Shown: piece after piece, positions 9,713 through 20,141 of the stretch
Position numbering within the stretch: the first letter of the stretch is position 1
How the letters are laid out: the number at the start of each line of letters is the position of its first letter
Assembly: GCA_902625715.1 (NCBI GenBank)
Contig: CACOCP010000007.1
Location: forward strand, 1-48,092
Origin: an uncultured Pelagibacteraceae bacterium
GTDB taxonomy: Bacteria > Pseudomonadota > Alphaproteobacteria > Pelagibacterales > Pelagibacteraceae
Direction of reading: 5' to 3'
Length of the DNA stretch: 48,092 bases
Program-made: the position numbers and the translations under genes
Notes under the pieces: generated by a model
Seen by the model: only the letters and a program-made list of their open reading frames with translations
The model's database searches: none
Told to the model about the DNA's origin: nothing

Positions 9713-9957
9713 TAATTGATAAAGTTTCTTAAATTAAAATATTGATACTTTACTAATAAATAAATGATTATAAATATAATTGATGTAATCAATGTAGAAT
9801 AGCCAATTTTTTTTAAAATTTTCGGGTTTTCAGGAGCTCCTGGATCAACACCCTCTATATTTTCTTTTTTTTCCCTATTTACATCAATTGGCAATATTGC
9901 AAAAAATATAATCCACCATAGACAAACAAAAACTACTAGTGATCCTGTAATACTCAA
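9712..9957 (-). CDS. DUF1467 family small membrane protein
   Basis: 81-aa protein with two membrane segments (residues about 6-24 and 55-70) separated by a charged loop with PIDVNREK and VDPGAPENP motifs that are typical of DUF1467. The gene is conserved next to proS and rnj in alphaproteobacteria; the function is unknown. The start codon is TTG (9957-9955), directly after the rnj stop; it is supported because family members begin with MSITG-like sequence at exactly this point and no ATG is available. Confidence 0.85.
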   Translation of the reverse strand: MSITGSLVVFVCLWWIIFFAILPIDVNREKKENIEGVDPGAPENPKILKKIGYSTLITSIIFIIIYLLVKYQYFNLRNFIN

Positions 9958-11616
9958 CTAAATCCTCACTAAATTTATATTTGTGAGAGGCCTTTTGCCA
10001 GTTTTTTCTTTTGTATATTTTCTGCAAGTTGATTTTAAAGCCTCAATAAGATTTATTTCCTGTTTTTTATTATTCATAGAAAATGTTTTTGTAGTTTTTT
10101 CAATTTCTTCCTCAAGACCATATTGAAATTCCTCTTTTTCATAAATAGGCAGACCTTTGAAAGTTAATAAAGGCTTATTATGAATATTTCCATTCGGGGT
10201 AATTAAAATTGTTGCCTCAACAAAACCATTTGCTGATAAATTTTTTCTTTCTTTAATTGATTGTGCGTCTTCTTCAACACTAATATTACCATCAACATAC
10301 AACTTTCCACTTGGGGCTTTATCGTAAACCTCTGGTTTTTCACCTGGATATAGTCTTACAATATCTCCATTTTCTACTTTAACTGGATAAGGAACTTGCA
10401 TTTCTCTTGCAAAGTTTATGTGTTCTATCATGTGTCTATGTTCGCCGTGCACTGGGATTACAGACTTAGGTTTAACCCAATTATACATATCTTTTAAATC
10501 TTCTCTATTTGGGTGACCTGATACGTGTATAAATTCACTATCCTCAGAAATAACTTCAATACCCTCTTTAACTAATTGATTATGCAGTTTATATAATTTT
10601 TTTTCATTTCCCGGAATTATCTTTGATGAAAAAATAACTGCATCACCCCTCTCTATAAATACATCAGGATGAATATAATTAGCTATTCTAGTCATGGCAC
10701 CCATAGGTTCTCCTTGACTGCCTGTACATAAGTAAACAATTTTTTCTCTTGATATATTTTTTACATCTCTAGAGTCTAGAGGTTCAATAACGTTATTTAA
10801 ATATCCACATTGTCTTGCAGCTTTATAAATTCTATGCATTGATCTTCCAACTAAAGCAATTTGTCTTCCAGTTTTTTCTGCACAATAGAACGCAGTCTCC
10901 ATTCTTGCTACATTTGAAGCGAATGAAGTAATAATAATTCGCTTATCAAGTCTTTCCATTACTTTCAGCATATTTTTTCTTACATCTAATTCTGAGCCTG
11001 CCCTTCCAGCGCTAAACACATTTGTTGAGTCGCAAATCATAGCTAGAACACCTTCTTTGCCGATTTCTTTTAATCTATTTGAGTTTATATTTTCACCAAT
11101 TAGTGGGTCAGGATCACATTTCCAGTCACCTGTATGAAGTATATTTCCTACAGGAGTTTCTATTTTTAGACCGTTTGGCTCAAGAATTGAGTGAGTCAAG
11201 GTCACAAACTCAATCTTAAATGGATCGAGATTTAATGTACTGTTTAATTGAACAATTTTTAAATATCCTGAAATATCTATTTTTTTCTCTTTAAATTTTT
11301 CATTGATTAGAACTGCTGTAAATGGTGTTGCAAAAATTTTAGATTTTAGTTTTGGCCAAATATGAGCTATAGCCCCTATGTGATCTTCGTGTGCATGTGT
11401 CAGCACTATACCGAGCAAATCATCTCTTTTATCAACAATGAAACCAGGGTCGGGATATATTAAGTCTACGCCAGGTACAGTATCATCTGCAAATGTAACA
11501 CCTATATCAACAATTATCCATTTTTGATTATCTTCTTTACCATAAGCAAAGAGGTTCATATTCATACCGATCTCTCCGGATCCGCCTAAAGGACAAAAAA
11601 TCAATTCTTCTTTCAT
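9958..11616 (-). CDS. rnj: Ribonuclease J
   Basis: Metallo-beta-lactamase/beta-CASP ribonuclease (5'-3' exo and endo activity) in mRNA decay and rRNA maturation. Zinc motifs are clear: LTHAHEDHIGAI (about residues 72-83), HTGDWKCDP, CDSTNVFSAGR, the beta-CASP SGHPNREDL and the C-terminal VHGEHRHM. Length 552 aa is normal for an alphaproteobacterial RNase J. It starts 5 bases after the coaX stop and is followed immediately by the TTG-initiated DUF1467 gene. Confidence 0.95.
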   Translation of the reverse strand: MKEELIFCPLGGSGEIGMNMNLFAYGKEDNQKWIIVDIGVTFADDTVPGVDLIYPDPGFIVDKRDDLLGIVLTHAHEDHIGAIAHIWPKLKSKIFATPFTAVLINEKFKEKKIDISGYLKIVQLNSTLNLDPFKIEFVTLTHSILEPNGLKIETPVGNILHTGDWKCDPDPLIGENINSNRLKEIGKEGVLAMICDSTNVFSAGRAGSELDVRKNMLKVMERLDKRIIITSFASNVARMETAFYCAEKTGRQIALVGRSMHRIYKAARQCGYLNNVIEPLDSRDVKNISREKIVYLCTGSQGEPMGAMTRIANYIHPDVFIERGDAVIFSSKIIPGNEKKLYKLHNQLVKEGIEVISEDSEFIHVSGHPNREDLKDMYNWVKPKSVIPVHGEHRHMIEHINFAREMQVPYPVKVENGDIVRLYPGEKPEVYDKAPSGKLYVDGNISVEEDAQSIKERKNLSANGFVEATILITPNGNIHNKPLLTFKGLPIYEKEEFQYGLEEEIEKTTKTFSMNNKKQEINLIEALKSTCRKYTKEKTGKRPLTNINLVRI

Positions 11617-11621
11617 TTTTA

Positions 11622-12368
11622 TTACTTAATTAAATCTGATGCTTTCAATACGCCATTTATTGTTAAATCTTTGTCTAGTTTAACTTTTCTATTTATTGAA
11701 TTTTTAAATAGGTGAGACAAACCTCCAGTTAAAACAATCATAAATTTTTTTCGAGTTTGTTTAATAATCAATTTAATTATATTGTCAATTAAACCATTAT
11801 AACCAAGATAAAAACCAGAATTAATTGCAGAAGATGTATTTTTTCCTATAACATTTTTAATTTTTTTTAAATTTATTTTAGGAATTAAGGAGGCTCTATT
11901 AGTCAAATTTTCGAGTGACAATTGAACACCTGGAGCAATAACACCACCAATATAATTTTTATTAATTACAATATCAAATGTTGTTGCTGTTCCAAAATCT
12001 ATAATAATAAAATTTTTATTAGTTTCTAAAACTGATATTGCATTTGCAAGCCTATCGGATCCTACTTGATTTTTTTTTACTTCAATTTTAATTAATTTCT
12101 CAATTTTTAGTTTTTTTAATTCATAACATTTTTTATTAGTAATTTTTTCAAAATATTTTTTTATTTTTATAAATTTATTTGGAACCACTGAACAAAATAA
12201 AATTTTATCAATACTTTTTAAGTATTTTTTTAAGAAACTAAAATGAAAGTTTAATTTATTCAAATTTAGCAAAATTGGATTAATCCTCTTTTTCAAAATT
12301 AATTTTTTATGATTGCTATATAAAGAAATCTTTATATCTGTGTTACCTATATCACCTACTAAAATCAT
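11622..12368 (-). CDS. coaX: Type III pantothenate kinase
   Basis: Phosphorylates pantothenate, the first step of coenzyme A synthesis. ASKHA-fold signatures: MILVGDIGNTDIKIS at the N-terminus (phosphate loop), IIDFGTATTFDIV in the middle (catalytic Asp), and GGVIAPGVQLSLENL, the type III hallmark. Length 248 aa is usual. Residue composition is heavily Lys/Asn/Ile, reflecting extreme AT content. It overlaps birA by one base; the birA-coaX pairing is common in bacteria. Confidence 0.94.
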   Translation of the reverse strand: MILVGDIGNTDIKISLYSNHKKLILKKRINPILLNLNKLNFHFSFLKKYLKSIDKILFCSVVPNKFIKIKKYFEKITNKKCYELKKLKIEKLIKIEVKKNQVGSDRLANAISVLETNKNFIIIDFGTATTFDIVINKNYIGGVIAPGVQLSLENLTNRASLIPKINLKKIKNVIGKNTSSAINSGFYLGYNGLIDNIIKLIIKQTRKKFMIVLTGGLSHLFKNSINRKVKLDKDLTINGVLKASDLIK

Positions 12369-12889
12369 TATATGAAATTTTCGATTTTTTTCTCGAAGTT
12401 TATTTTCAACTCTTTTATTAGTTCAAATTTTTTAATATTTTTTTTACTATATTTATTTAGATATGATGTACAATAATTTGGGATAATCGGACTATGATTT
12501 AAATTAATCCCAATTCCAATAATTATGTACTTTATATTATTTTTAAAAATTATTTCCTGCAGTATTCCACAAATTTTTGATTGATTTATCAAAATATCAT
12601 TTGGAAGTTTTATATTTATCCTTTCATTAATATGTTGTTTTATAACTTTTTTTACCAAATTTAAATTTATTTTAGTTATATTTTTTATAGATAGATTTTT
12701 TTTTATAGGAAAAAAAATAGATAAAAAAATATTTCCATAATTTGATATCCACCTGTTTGTTCCCTGGCCTCTTCCTTTATATTGTCTTTCTGAGGTTACT
12801 AAACCAAATTTTATATTCTGATTAATTAATCTTATTGCAGTAGAATTTGTACTTTTAACTTTTTTAAAAGGAAATATTTTCAATTTCAT
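12368..12889 (-). CDS. birA: Minimal biotin--[acetyl-CoA-carboxylase] ligase
   Basis: Attaches biotin to the carboxyl carrier protein of acetyl-CoA carboxylase. The catalytic loop reads YKGRGQGTNRW (about residues 37-47) and the second motif KLPNDILINQSKICGILQE contains the usual Lys-x-Pro-Asn-Asp and Gly-Ile-Leu blocks. At 173 aa it has neither the N-terminal helix-turn-helix of E. coli BirA nor the C-terminal SH3-like domain (typical alphaproteobacterial forms are about 240-260 aa). No frameshift is apparent, and the stop abuts coaX in the usual order, so this looks like genuine reduction. It cannot be a repressor. Confidence 0.9.
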   Translation of the reverse strand: MKLKIFPFKKVKSTNSTAIRLINQNIKFGLVTSERQYKGRGQGTNRWISNYGNIFLSIFFPIKKNLSIKNITKINLNLVKKVIKQHINERINIKLPNDILINQSKICGILQEIIFKNNIKYIIIGIGINLNHSPIIPNYCTSYLNKYSKKNIKKFELIKELKINFEKKIENFI

Positions 12890-14304
12890 TAAATAATATT
12901 TATTTTTGAAACTATCTCAGTTAGACCGCTGGGATAAATAAAATATGCTAAAATAAATATAGTTGATACAGCCAATGTAAACTTTAATCCAAGATGATGA
13001 TCTGTCTCAAATTTTTCTTTTTCTTTATCAAAATATATAATTTTTATGATTCTTAAGTAATAAAAAGCAGCTATGACAGTAGATAGTAATCCTACAATTG
13101 CTAAAAAATACATTTTTTGTTCAATTACAGCCATAAATACATAAAATTTTGCAAAAAAACCTGCGAGCGGAGGTATGCCTGCAAGTGAAAACAATATTAT
13201 TAGTAATGAAAATGATAACAATGGATGATTTTTGGAAAGACCAGATAAATCTTCAATACTTTCATAATACTCATTATTTCTTCTGAGCATGAACATGCAG
13301 CTAAAAAAAGCTAAATTCATAACCAGGTAAATTGCAATATAGCTTATAGAACCTTGTATTCCCTGATTTGTTCCAGCAGCTAAACCAGTTAAAGCATATC
13401 CCATATGCCCTATCGAGCTGTAAGCTATCAGTCGTTTTAGATTTTTTTGTCCTATTGCAGCTACTGCTCCAAAAATCATAGATGCAATAGATAAAAATAT
13501 AATAATCATTTGCCATTGATCGTTCATTTCAGCAAATGGGACATACAAAAATCTTATAAAAACTGATAAAGCTGCAATTTTTGGCAGTACTGCAAAAAAT
13601 GTTGTTACTGAAGTTGGGGATCCTTGATAAACATCTGGAGCCCACATGTGAAATGGAACAGCAGAGATTTTAAATGCCAATCCAACTAATACAAAAACAA
13701 TACCAAAAGTAATTCCATATTGACCTGAGCTTGAGTTTTCTAAAATAGTATTAAAATTTGTAGATCCTGAGAAACCATATATTAATGAACAACCATAGAG
13801 TAACAAACCTGATGACAGAGCACTAAGTACAAAATATTTAAGACCAGACTCTGTAGATAAAATATTTTCTCTATTAAAAGATGCAAGTACATATAGTGCT
13901 AAAGATTGTAATTCAAGACCCATATAAAATACAATTAGATCATTTGAACTGATCATTACCATCATTCCTAAAATAGAACTTAATATTAAAATTGGATATT
14001 CCATTTTGTTAATATTATTTATTTCAATATATTTTGAACATGTGAGCATCACAAAAATCCCAGATCCAATGGTTAATAATTTCATGAATGTTGCCAGACT
14101 ATCAACTTTGTAACTATTATTAAAAATTGATAAATCTGAAACCTGGTAAAGATTTAATAATAAAGCAAACAGTATGATCAAACTAAGAGTTGTTAAATTA
14201 TATATTAATTTTGAACTATTTTTTTTAAAAACCCCAAAAAGAAGCAAGAACATTATTGTTAATGATAAAAATATTTCAGGTAGGATTATTTCTAAATTTT
14301 CCAT
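12889..14304 (-). CDS. nuoN: NADH-quinone oxidoreductase subunit N
   Basis: Antiporter-like proton-pumping subunit of the complex I membrane arm, 471 aa, about 14 membrane helices. Diagnostic segments are YMGLELQSLALYVLASF (conserved Glu in helix 5) and PFHMWAPDVYQGSPTSV (Trp-Ala-Pro-Asp-Val motif typical of NuoN rather than NuoL/M). It is the last nuo gene and overlaps both nuoM (one base) and birA (one base). Confidence 0.96.
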   Translation of the reverse strand: MENLEIILPEIFLSLTIMFLLLFGVFKKNSSKLIYNLTTLSLIILFALLLNLYQVSDLSIFNNSYKVDSLATFMKLLTIGSGIFVMLTCSKYIEINNINKMEYPILILSSILGMMVMISSNDLIVFYMGLELQSLALYVLASFNRENILSTESGLKYFVLSALSSGLLLYGCSLIYGFSGSTNFNTILENSSSGQYGITFGIVFVLVGLAFKISAVPFHMWAPDVYQGSPTSVTTFFAVLPKIAALSVFIRFLYVPFAEMNDQWQMIIIFLSIASMIFGAVAAIGQKNLKRLIAYSSIGHMGYALTGLAAGTNQGIQGSISYIAIYLVMNLAFFSCMFMLRRNNEYYESIEDLSGLSKNHPLLSFSLLIILFSLAGIPPLAGFFAKFYVFMAVIEQKMYFLAIVGLLSTVIAAFYYLRIIKIIYFDKEKEKFETDHHLGLKFTLAVSTIFILAYFIYPSGLTEIVSKINII

Positions 14305-15797
14305 TATTTCTTTACAATGCTTTGTGTTAAATTTGAATTATAGTTATCTATTAAACTGGTTACAGATGTTTCGACTGAATTTATTAATGGCTCTGGATAA
14401 AATCCAAAAAATATAATTGGTATGGCTAATAAAATAAGAATTAATAACTCAAATTTTTTTAGATCTTTCATGCTTTTAATTTCTTCATGAATTATTTCAC
14501 CAAAAACAACTCTTTTGTACATCCAAAGCATGTAAGCTGCTCCTAAAATAACACCTAGACTTGCAATAGTTGCAACTAGAAAACTTTTTTTGAATGTGCC
14601 CATTAAAATTAGAAATTCACCAATAAATCCACTTGTTCCTGGAAGTCCTAGAGAACCTAGGGCAAATATCATAAATACAATGCCATATTTTGGCATCACA
14701 GTTACTAATCCACCATATTTTTTTATCAATCTTGTATGATTTCTATCATAAACAACACCAACGCTTAAGAATAATGCTGCTGATACCAGGCCATGACTGA
14801 TCATTTGAAATATACTGCCCTCAATGCCCTGTTGAGTCATGGTAAAAATTCCAAGTGTTACAAAACCCATGTGTGCAACTGAAGAATAAGCAATCAATTT
14901 TTTCATATCTTCCTGCATTAGAGCAACTAAAGATGTATAAATAATTGCAATCAAACTTAATGCGAAGACAAGTGGTACAAAATACTCAGAAGCTATTGGA
15001 AATAATCCTACAGAAAATCTTATAAATCCATAACCAGCCATTTTTAGTAATATTGCTGCAAGCAAAACAGATCCAGCAGTAGGTGCCTCAACGTGAGCAT
15101 CTGGCAACCAAGTGTGCACCGGCCACATAGGTGTTTTTACTGCAAATGAACTAAAGAAAGCCAGCCATAAAAGTTTTTGATATTGTTCTCCAATTCCAAT
15201 TTCATACAACTTTTCAACATCAGTTGTTCCGGATATCCAATAAATAGATATTATTGCAATCAACATTAAAACTGAACCTAGCAAGGTATATAAAAAGAAT
15301 TTGAAGGCCGAATAAACTCTTCTTTCGCCACCCCAGATACCGATAATTAGGAACATCGGTATTAAGCCACCTTCAAAAAATAAATAGAAAATTATTAAAT
15401 CGAGGGAGCAGAAAACTCCAATCATTAGAGTTTCCAGTATAAGTATTGCTATTAAAAAATCTTTTAAACGATGTTCAATTGTTGAAATTACAGAAATTAT
15501 ACAAATTGGTGTTATAAAAGTTGTAAGTAAAATAAATAAAATTGAAATTCCATCAACTCCTACTTTGTAGTTAATAAAACCAGATAGCCATTCTCTATTT
15601 TCTACAAATTGAAAATTAATAGAAGATTTATCAAAAATTAACCAAAGATATATTGAGAGAATAAAGTTAGCTAATGATATGAATAATGCAACATATTTAC
15701 TGCTTTGATATTTACTGTTTGATGATTTTGTAAATAGAATAAATAAAGCACCAATAGTTGGTAATATTATTAAAGATGAAATGATTGGAAAGTCCAT
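14304..15797 (-). CDS. nuoM: NADH-quinone oxidoreductase subunit M
   Basis: Second antiporter-like pump subunit, 497 aa. FYLFFEGGLIPMFLIIGIWGG carries the conserved helix-5 Glu region and WPVHTWLPDAHVEAPTAGS the channel Lys/His region characteristic of NuoM. It sits between nuoL and nuoN with one-base overlaps (stop/ATG) on both sides. Confidence 0.96.
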   Translation of the reverse strand: MDFPIISSLIILPTIGALFILFTKSSNSKYQSSKYVALFISLANFILSIYLWLIFDKSSINFQFVENREWLSGFINYKVGVDGISILFILLTTFITPICIISVISTIEHRLKDFLIAILILETLMIGVFCSLDLIIFYLFFEGGLIPMFLIIGIWGGERRVYSAFKFFLYTLLGSVLMLIAIISIYWISGTTDVEKLYEIGIGEQYQKLLWLAFFSSFAVKTPMWPVHTWLPDAHVEAPTAGSVLLAAILLKMAGYGFIRFSVGLFPIASEYFVPLVFALSLIAIIYTSLVALMQEDMKKLIAYSSVAHMGFVTLGIFTMTQQGIEGSIFQMISHGLVSAALFLSVGVVYDRNHTRLIKKYGGLVTVMPKYGIVFMIFALGSLGLPGTSGFIGEFLILMGTFKKSFLVATIASLGVILGAAYMLWMYKRVVFGEIIHEEIKSMKDLKKFELLILILLAIPIIFFGFYPEPLINSVETSVTSLIDNYNSNLTQSIVKK

Positions 15798-17710
15798 TAT
15801 ACTAAAATTAATAAAGTTAGTAATACTGAGAAACCAAGAAGCATTATAAATGCATATTGGTAGATATATCCACTTTGAAATTTAACAGCTCTAGCTGAAA
15901 AATTTTTTATCAGTTTAGATATTCCATCAGGTCCAAATCTATCAATGACTGACCCGTCAATTTGTTTCCATAAAAATTTTCCAATTCTTTTTGACGAATT
16001 TACAAAAATAAAATCATAAAGTTCATCGAAATACCATTTTTTTTGTAAAAAAATATAAAGTGGTTTATTTATTCTAACAATTTCATCCACTACTGAAACA
16101 TTTCTTACAAATAGATAAAAAGATAATGGTATTGATATAACAACTAGAAATGGGGTTAAAAATAAAAACCAATTAGGTGGATGATCTGTACTTAATGGTT
16201 CAAGAAATTTAATTGAACTATTCCAAAATGCATAAGATAGTTCTTTCCCAATAAATAGATCTTTAAATAGCATACCAGCAAAAATTGCACCAATTGCAAG
16301 AAGGATAAGAGGTAGAAGCATTGTTGGCGGCGACTCATGCATACTATCAATATTTATTTCTGAATTATTATAAGTGCCATGAAAAGTTTTAAAAATAAGT
16401 CTCCATGAATATATTGATGTTAAAAAAGCTGTGAAAATTCCAATGTAGGCTGCATACATTCCAACATTATTTCCACTTAAATATGCAAACTCAATAATTG
16501 CATCTTTTGAGTAAAATCCTGATAACAAAGGAAATCCAGTGAGCGCTAGGGTTCCAATTATCATTAAACTATATGTGTAAGGTAGTTTTTTCCAGACACC
16601 TCCCATTAAATTAATATTTTGCTCGTCTTTAAACGAATGAATTACAGAACCAGAACCTAAAAACAAAAGTGCTTTAAAAAAAGCATGTGTAAATAAATGA
16701 AACATTGCAACATTATACGCTCCAACACCTGCCGCAAAAAACATATAACCTAATTGACTGCAAGTTGAATAAGCAATAATTTTTTTAATATCTGTCTGAA
16801 CTAAAGCAACACTCGCAGCAAAAATTGCTGTTATCATTCCAACAATTGTTACAACAGATAAAGCTAATTCAGAGTATTCATAAATTGGCGAACATCTTAC
16901 AACCAAAAATACTCCAGCTGTTACCATAGTTGCGGCATGAATAAGTGCTGATACAGGTGTAGGACCTTCCATTGCATCTGGTAGCCATGTATGAAGTAAA
17001 AATTGTGCTGATTTACCCATTGCACCAACGAATAAAAGTAAACAAATTAAGTCTACAGAATTGATATTAAAACCAAGAAAATTTAATTTCTTATCTAATA
17101 TATTTGGGATTTGTTGAAAAACTTCATCGTAGTTAACTGTCCCAAATAAATAAAAAATTAAAAAAATACCTAAAGCAAATCCAAAATCCCCAACTCGGTT
17201 TACGATAAATGCCTTAATCGCCGCTTTATTTGCACTTTCTTTTTTAAACCAGAAGCCGATTAAAAAGTATGAACATAATCCAACGCCTTCCCAGCCAAAA
17301 AACAATTGTATAAAATTATCAGATGTAACAAGAGTTAACATTGCAAATGTGAATAATGATAAATAAGACATAAAACGTGACTTATGTGGATCATGAGACA
17401 TGTAACCAATTGAATAAATATGGACTATAGCCGAGACCAATGTAACAACGACAAGCATAACTGCAGAAAGTGGATCAATATTTACTGACCAATTTACATT
17501 AAGACTTCCTGAATTTATCCATGTAGCAATAATTAAGTTTTCTGAGTATCCAGTGGCTATAACATTATACAAAACGATGATTGATAAAAAAGCTGATATG
17601 GTAACAAACAAACTTGTAACTAATTGAGATGCTTTATCTCCAATTAATTTTCCAAAAAATCCAGAAATTATTGATGCTGCGAGTGGTAAAAATAAAATAT
17701 AATATCCCAT
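15797..17710 (-). CDS. nuoL: NADH-quinone oxidoreductase subunit L
   Basis: Distal antiporter-like pump subunit, 637 aa. FFGWEGVGLCSYFLIGFWF and LHTWLPDAMEGPTPVSALI are NuoL hallmarks. After the 14-helix antiporter core there is an extended C-terminal region that should form the long lateral helix running along NuoM and NuoN, and a last membrane helix. It is separated from nuoK by one base. Confidence 0.96.
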   Translation of the reverse strand: MGYYILFLPLAASIISGFFGKLIGDKASQLVTSLFVTISAFLSIIVLYNVIATGYSENLIIATWINSGSLNVNWSVNIDPLSAVMLVVVTLVSAIVHIYSIGYMSHDPHKSRFMSYLSLFTFAMLTLVTSDNFIQLFFGWEGVGLCSYFLIGFWFKKESANKAAIKAFIVNRVGDFGFALGIFLIFYLFGTVNYDEVFQQIPNILDKKLNFLGFNINSVDLICLLLFVGAMGKSAQFLLHTWLPDAMEGPTPVSALIHAATMVTAGVFLVVRCSPIYEYSELALSVVTIVGMITAIFAASVALVQTDIKKIIAYSTCSQLGYMFFAAGVGAYNVAMFHLFTHAFFKALLFLGSGSVIHSFKDEQNINLMGGVWKKLPYTYSLMIIGTLALTGFPLLSGFYSKDAIIEFAYLSGNNVGMYAAYIGIFTAFLTSIYSWRLIFKTFHGTYNNSEINIDSMHESPPTMLLPLILLAIGAIFAGMLFKDLFIGKELSYAFWNSSIKFLEPLSTDHPPNWFLFLTPFLVVISIPLSFYLFVRNVSVVDEIVRINKPLYIFLQKKWYFDELYDFIFVNSSKRIGKFLWKQIDGSVIDRFGPDGISKLIKNFSARAVKFQSGYIYQYAFIMLLGFSVLLTLLILV

Positions 17711-17711
17711 T

Positions 17712-18023
17712 TCATCCTTTTAAACTGTCAATCTCTTCAACTTTAATTGTTCCAGAATTCCTATAATAAATAACTATAATTGCTAATCCTATGGCGGCCT
17801 CAGCTGCAGCTACTGTTAATATAAATAGTGTAAAAACTTGACCACTGAGATCATTAATAAAAATAGAAAAGGAAACCAGGTTAATATTTACAGATAACAA
17901 AATTAACTCAATACTCATAAGAATAACAATAACGTTTTTTCTATTTAAAAAAATACCAACCACACCAATAGTAAATATAATGGCAGCAAGAGTTAAATAA
18001 TGACCGAGACCAATACTAAACAT
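17712..18023 (-). CDS. nuoK: NADH-quinone oxidoreductase subunit K
   Basis: Small three-helix membrane-arm subunit, 103 aa. The two buried glutamates essential for proton transfer are visible in [14 protein letters not shown] and [12 protein letters not shown]. It overlaps nuoJ by 8 bases. Confidence 0.95.
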   Translation of the reverse strand: MFSIGLGHYLTLAAIIFTIGVVGIFLNRKNVIVILMSIELILLSVNINLVSFSIFINDLSGQVFTLFILTVAAAEAAIGLAIIVIYYRNSGTIKVEEIDSLKG

Positions 18024-18648
18024 CTATTTTAACTCCCTTTTTTGTTTCTACATCTATCAATTCAACACCTTCGTCTCTTTCTCTGGAAATTTGTCTTAAA
18101 TAGCTTTGTGTTTTTACGCCAGTTCTTTTTCTAAAAGTAAGGACAATTGCTCCAATCATAGCAACTAAAAGGACCATTCCTGATAATTGAAATAAGTGAA
18201 CGTAATCAGTGTAAATAACATTACCTAATGACTGGGTATTTGTTAGATTTAAATTCAAATTTATATTAATAGAATCTTGAAGTTCAGTTTTGTACTTCCA
18301 TCCACCAATGACAATCAGTAATTCTGAAAAAATTACTAAACTTACTAAGAGACCTACGGGTATATGAGAACTACTACCGCTAGCAACAAACCATTCATTT
18401 TTCTGCTGAGCAACATTCAACATCATTACTACAAAAAGAAATAGCACAGCAACCGCTCCTACATAGACAATTAGCATTATCATCCCCAAAAACTCTGCTC
18501 CTATCATGATAAAAAGGCATGATATGCTTATGAAATCTAAAATTAAAAAAAAAACTGAGTGAACAGTGTTTCTTGAAGCTGTTACCATTATTGCGGAGAC
18601 AATTGCAATAAATGAAAAAATATAAAAAACAACTGCGTGTGCTATCAT
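18016..18648 (-). CDS. nuoJ: NADH-quinone oxidoreductase subunit J
   Basis: Membrane subunit with five helices, 210 aa. The first three helices contain [15 protein letters not shown] and the conserved [18 protein letters not shown] pi-bulge helix. The C-terminal soluble tail is short and charged. It lies four bases after nuoI and overlaps nuoK. Confidence 0.95.
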   Translation of the reverse strand: MIAHAVVFYIFSFIAIVSAIMVTASRNTVHSVFFLILDFISISCLFIMIGAEFLGMIMLIVYVGAVAVLFLFVVMMLNVAQQKNEWFVASGSSSHIPVGLLVSLVIFSELLIVIGGWKYKTELQDSININLNLNLTNTQSLGNVIYTDYVHLFQLSGMVLLVAMIGAIVLTFRKRTGVKTQSYLRQISRERDEGVELIDVETKKGVKIDV

Positions 18649-18652
18649 TTAG

Positions 18653-19138
18653 TTATCGATGAGAACTGTCAGCATTAATATTTGCTGCCAAAATACTTTC
18701 CCATCTGTCTCCATTTTCTAATAACTTTTCTTTGTTATAATAAAGTTCTTCTCTTGTTTCTGTGGCAAATTCAAAATTTGGTCCTTGCACTATGGCATCT
18801 ACAGGGCAGGATTCTTCACACAATCCACAATATATGCATTTAAGCATATCAATATCATATCTAGTCGTTTTACGACTACCATCTGATCTTTCCTGCGATT
18901 CAATAGTAATTGCTTGTGCAGGGCAAACTGCTTCACATAATTTACACGCTATACATCTTTCTTCTCCGTTCGGATATCTTCTTAAAGCGTGCTCACCTCT
19001 TGCGCGTGGACTAACAGAACCTTTTTCAAATGGATAATTTATTGTTTTTTTTTGTCTGAAAGACTCTTTTATTGCTATTAATAATCCAGTTACAAAATCA
19101 ATCATTAATATTGTTTTAAAAAATCTTTTTATTTTCAT
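18653..19138 (-). CDS. nuoI: NADH-quinone oxidoreductase subunit I (8Fe ferredoxin-like)
   Basis: Carries iron-sulfur clusters N6a and N6b linking the peripheral arm to the quinone site. Two ferredoxin motifs, [12 protein letters not shown] (near residue 62) and [12 protein letters not shown] (near residue 101). I place the start at the ATG at 19138: it has AGGA seven bases upstream, lies just past the nuoH stop, and gives the usual [13 protein letters not shown] N-terminus and 161 aa. The in-frame ATG at 19162 would add eight residues inside nuoH and has no such support. Confidence 0.95.
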   Translation of the reverse strand: MKIKRFFKTILMIDFVTGLLIAIKESFRQKKTINYPFEKGSVSPRARGEHALRRYPNGEERCIACKLCEAVCPAQAITIESQERSDGSRKTTRYDIDMLKCIYCGLCEESCPVDAIVQGPNFEFATETREELYYNKEKLLENGDRWESILAANINADSSHR

Positions 19139-19139
19139 T

Positions 19140-20141
19140 TTAATTTCCTGGTAATAGATCAAAATACATTAAATATCCTGCTGTTAATACCACCCAAGTT
19201 AAAGAGAAAGGCAAGAAAACTTTCCAACCGAGTCTCATTAATTGGTCGTATCTATATCTTGGAACAATTGCTTTTACTAAAGCGAACAATATAAACAATA
19301 ACAAAATTTTTATTATTAACCATATTGGTGATGGGATAACATTAAATGGAAATATATCTATAGGTGACAACCATCCACCTAAGAATAAGATAGATCCTAA
19401 AGCGCACATTAATAGAATATTAGCGTATTCACCTAGCCAAAACATTGCATACATCATTCCAGAATATTCAGTTTGATACCCTGCAACAAGTTCTGCTTCA
19501 GCTTCCGGTAAATCAAAAGGAGGTCTATTCGTTTCAGCTAATGCTGAGATAAAAAATATAACAAACATTGGAAATAGTGGAATTATATACCAAATATTTT
19601 CCTGCGCTTTTACAATATCAGATAAATTTAACGATCCTACGCACAATAGTACATTTATAATTATTATTCCGATAGAAACTTCATAGGAAACCATTTGAGC
19701 AGCAGATCTTATTGCTCCAAGAAATGGATACTTTGAATTAGATGCCCATCCTCCCATTATAATTCCATAAACGCCTAAAGATGATACGGCAAATAAATAG
19801 AGTATTCCTACATTGATATCCGCAAGAACAAAATCCTCACTAAAAGGTATTACAGCCCAGGATATTAAAGCAAGAGTCATTGTTATAATTGGGGCTAAAA
19901 TAAAAATAACTTTGTTTGAGCTAGAAGGAATTATAATTTCTTTAAAAATATATTTTAAAGCATCAGCTAAGGATTGAAGTAAACCAAATGGTCCAACAAC
20001 ATTAGGGCCTCTTCTCTTTTGTACAAAAGCCCAAACCCGTCTATCTAACCAAACTATCATTGCAACAGAAACTAATACAGGCACAAGTAACGTTAAAATT
20101 TTAAGAACTTCTGAAAAAAGAATTGAAGCAAATTCTGGCAT
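19140..20141 (-). CDS. nuoH: NADH-quinone oxidoreductase subunit H
   Basis: Membrane-arm subunit that forms the quinone-binding chamber with NuoB and NuoD, 333 aa, eight helices. The signature loop [19 protein letters not shown] is intact, as are [18 protein letters not shown] and the C-terminal [13 protein letters not shown]. The start overlaps the nuoG stop by one base. Confidence 0.97.
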   Translation of the reverse strand: MPEFASILFSEVLKILTLLVPVLVSVAMIVWLDRRVWAFVQKRRGPNVVGPFGLLQSLADALKYIFKEIIIPSSSNKVIFILAPIITMTLALISWAVIPFSEDFVLADINVGILYLFAVSSLGVYGIIMGGWASNSKYPFLGAIRSAAQMVSYEVSIGIIIINVLLCVGSLNLSDIVKAQENIWYIIPLFPMFVIFFISALAETNRPPFDLPEAEAELVAGYQTEYSGMMYAMFWLGEYANILLMCALGSILFLGGWLSPIDIFPFNVIPSPIWLIIKILLLFILFALVKAIVPRYRYDQLMRLGWKVFLPFSLTWVVLTAGYLMYFDLLPGN

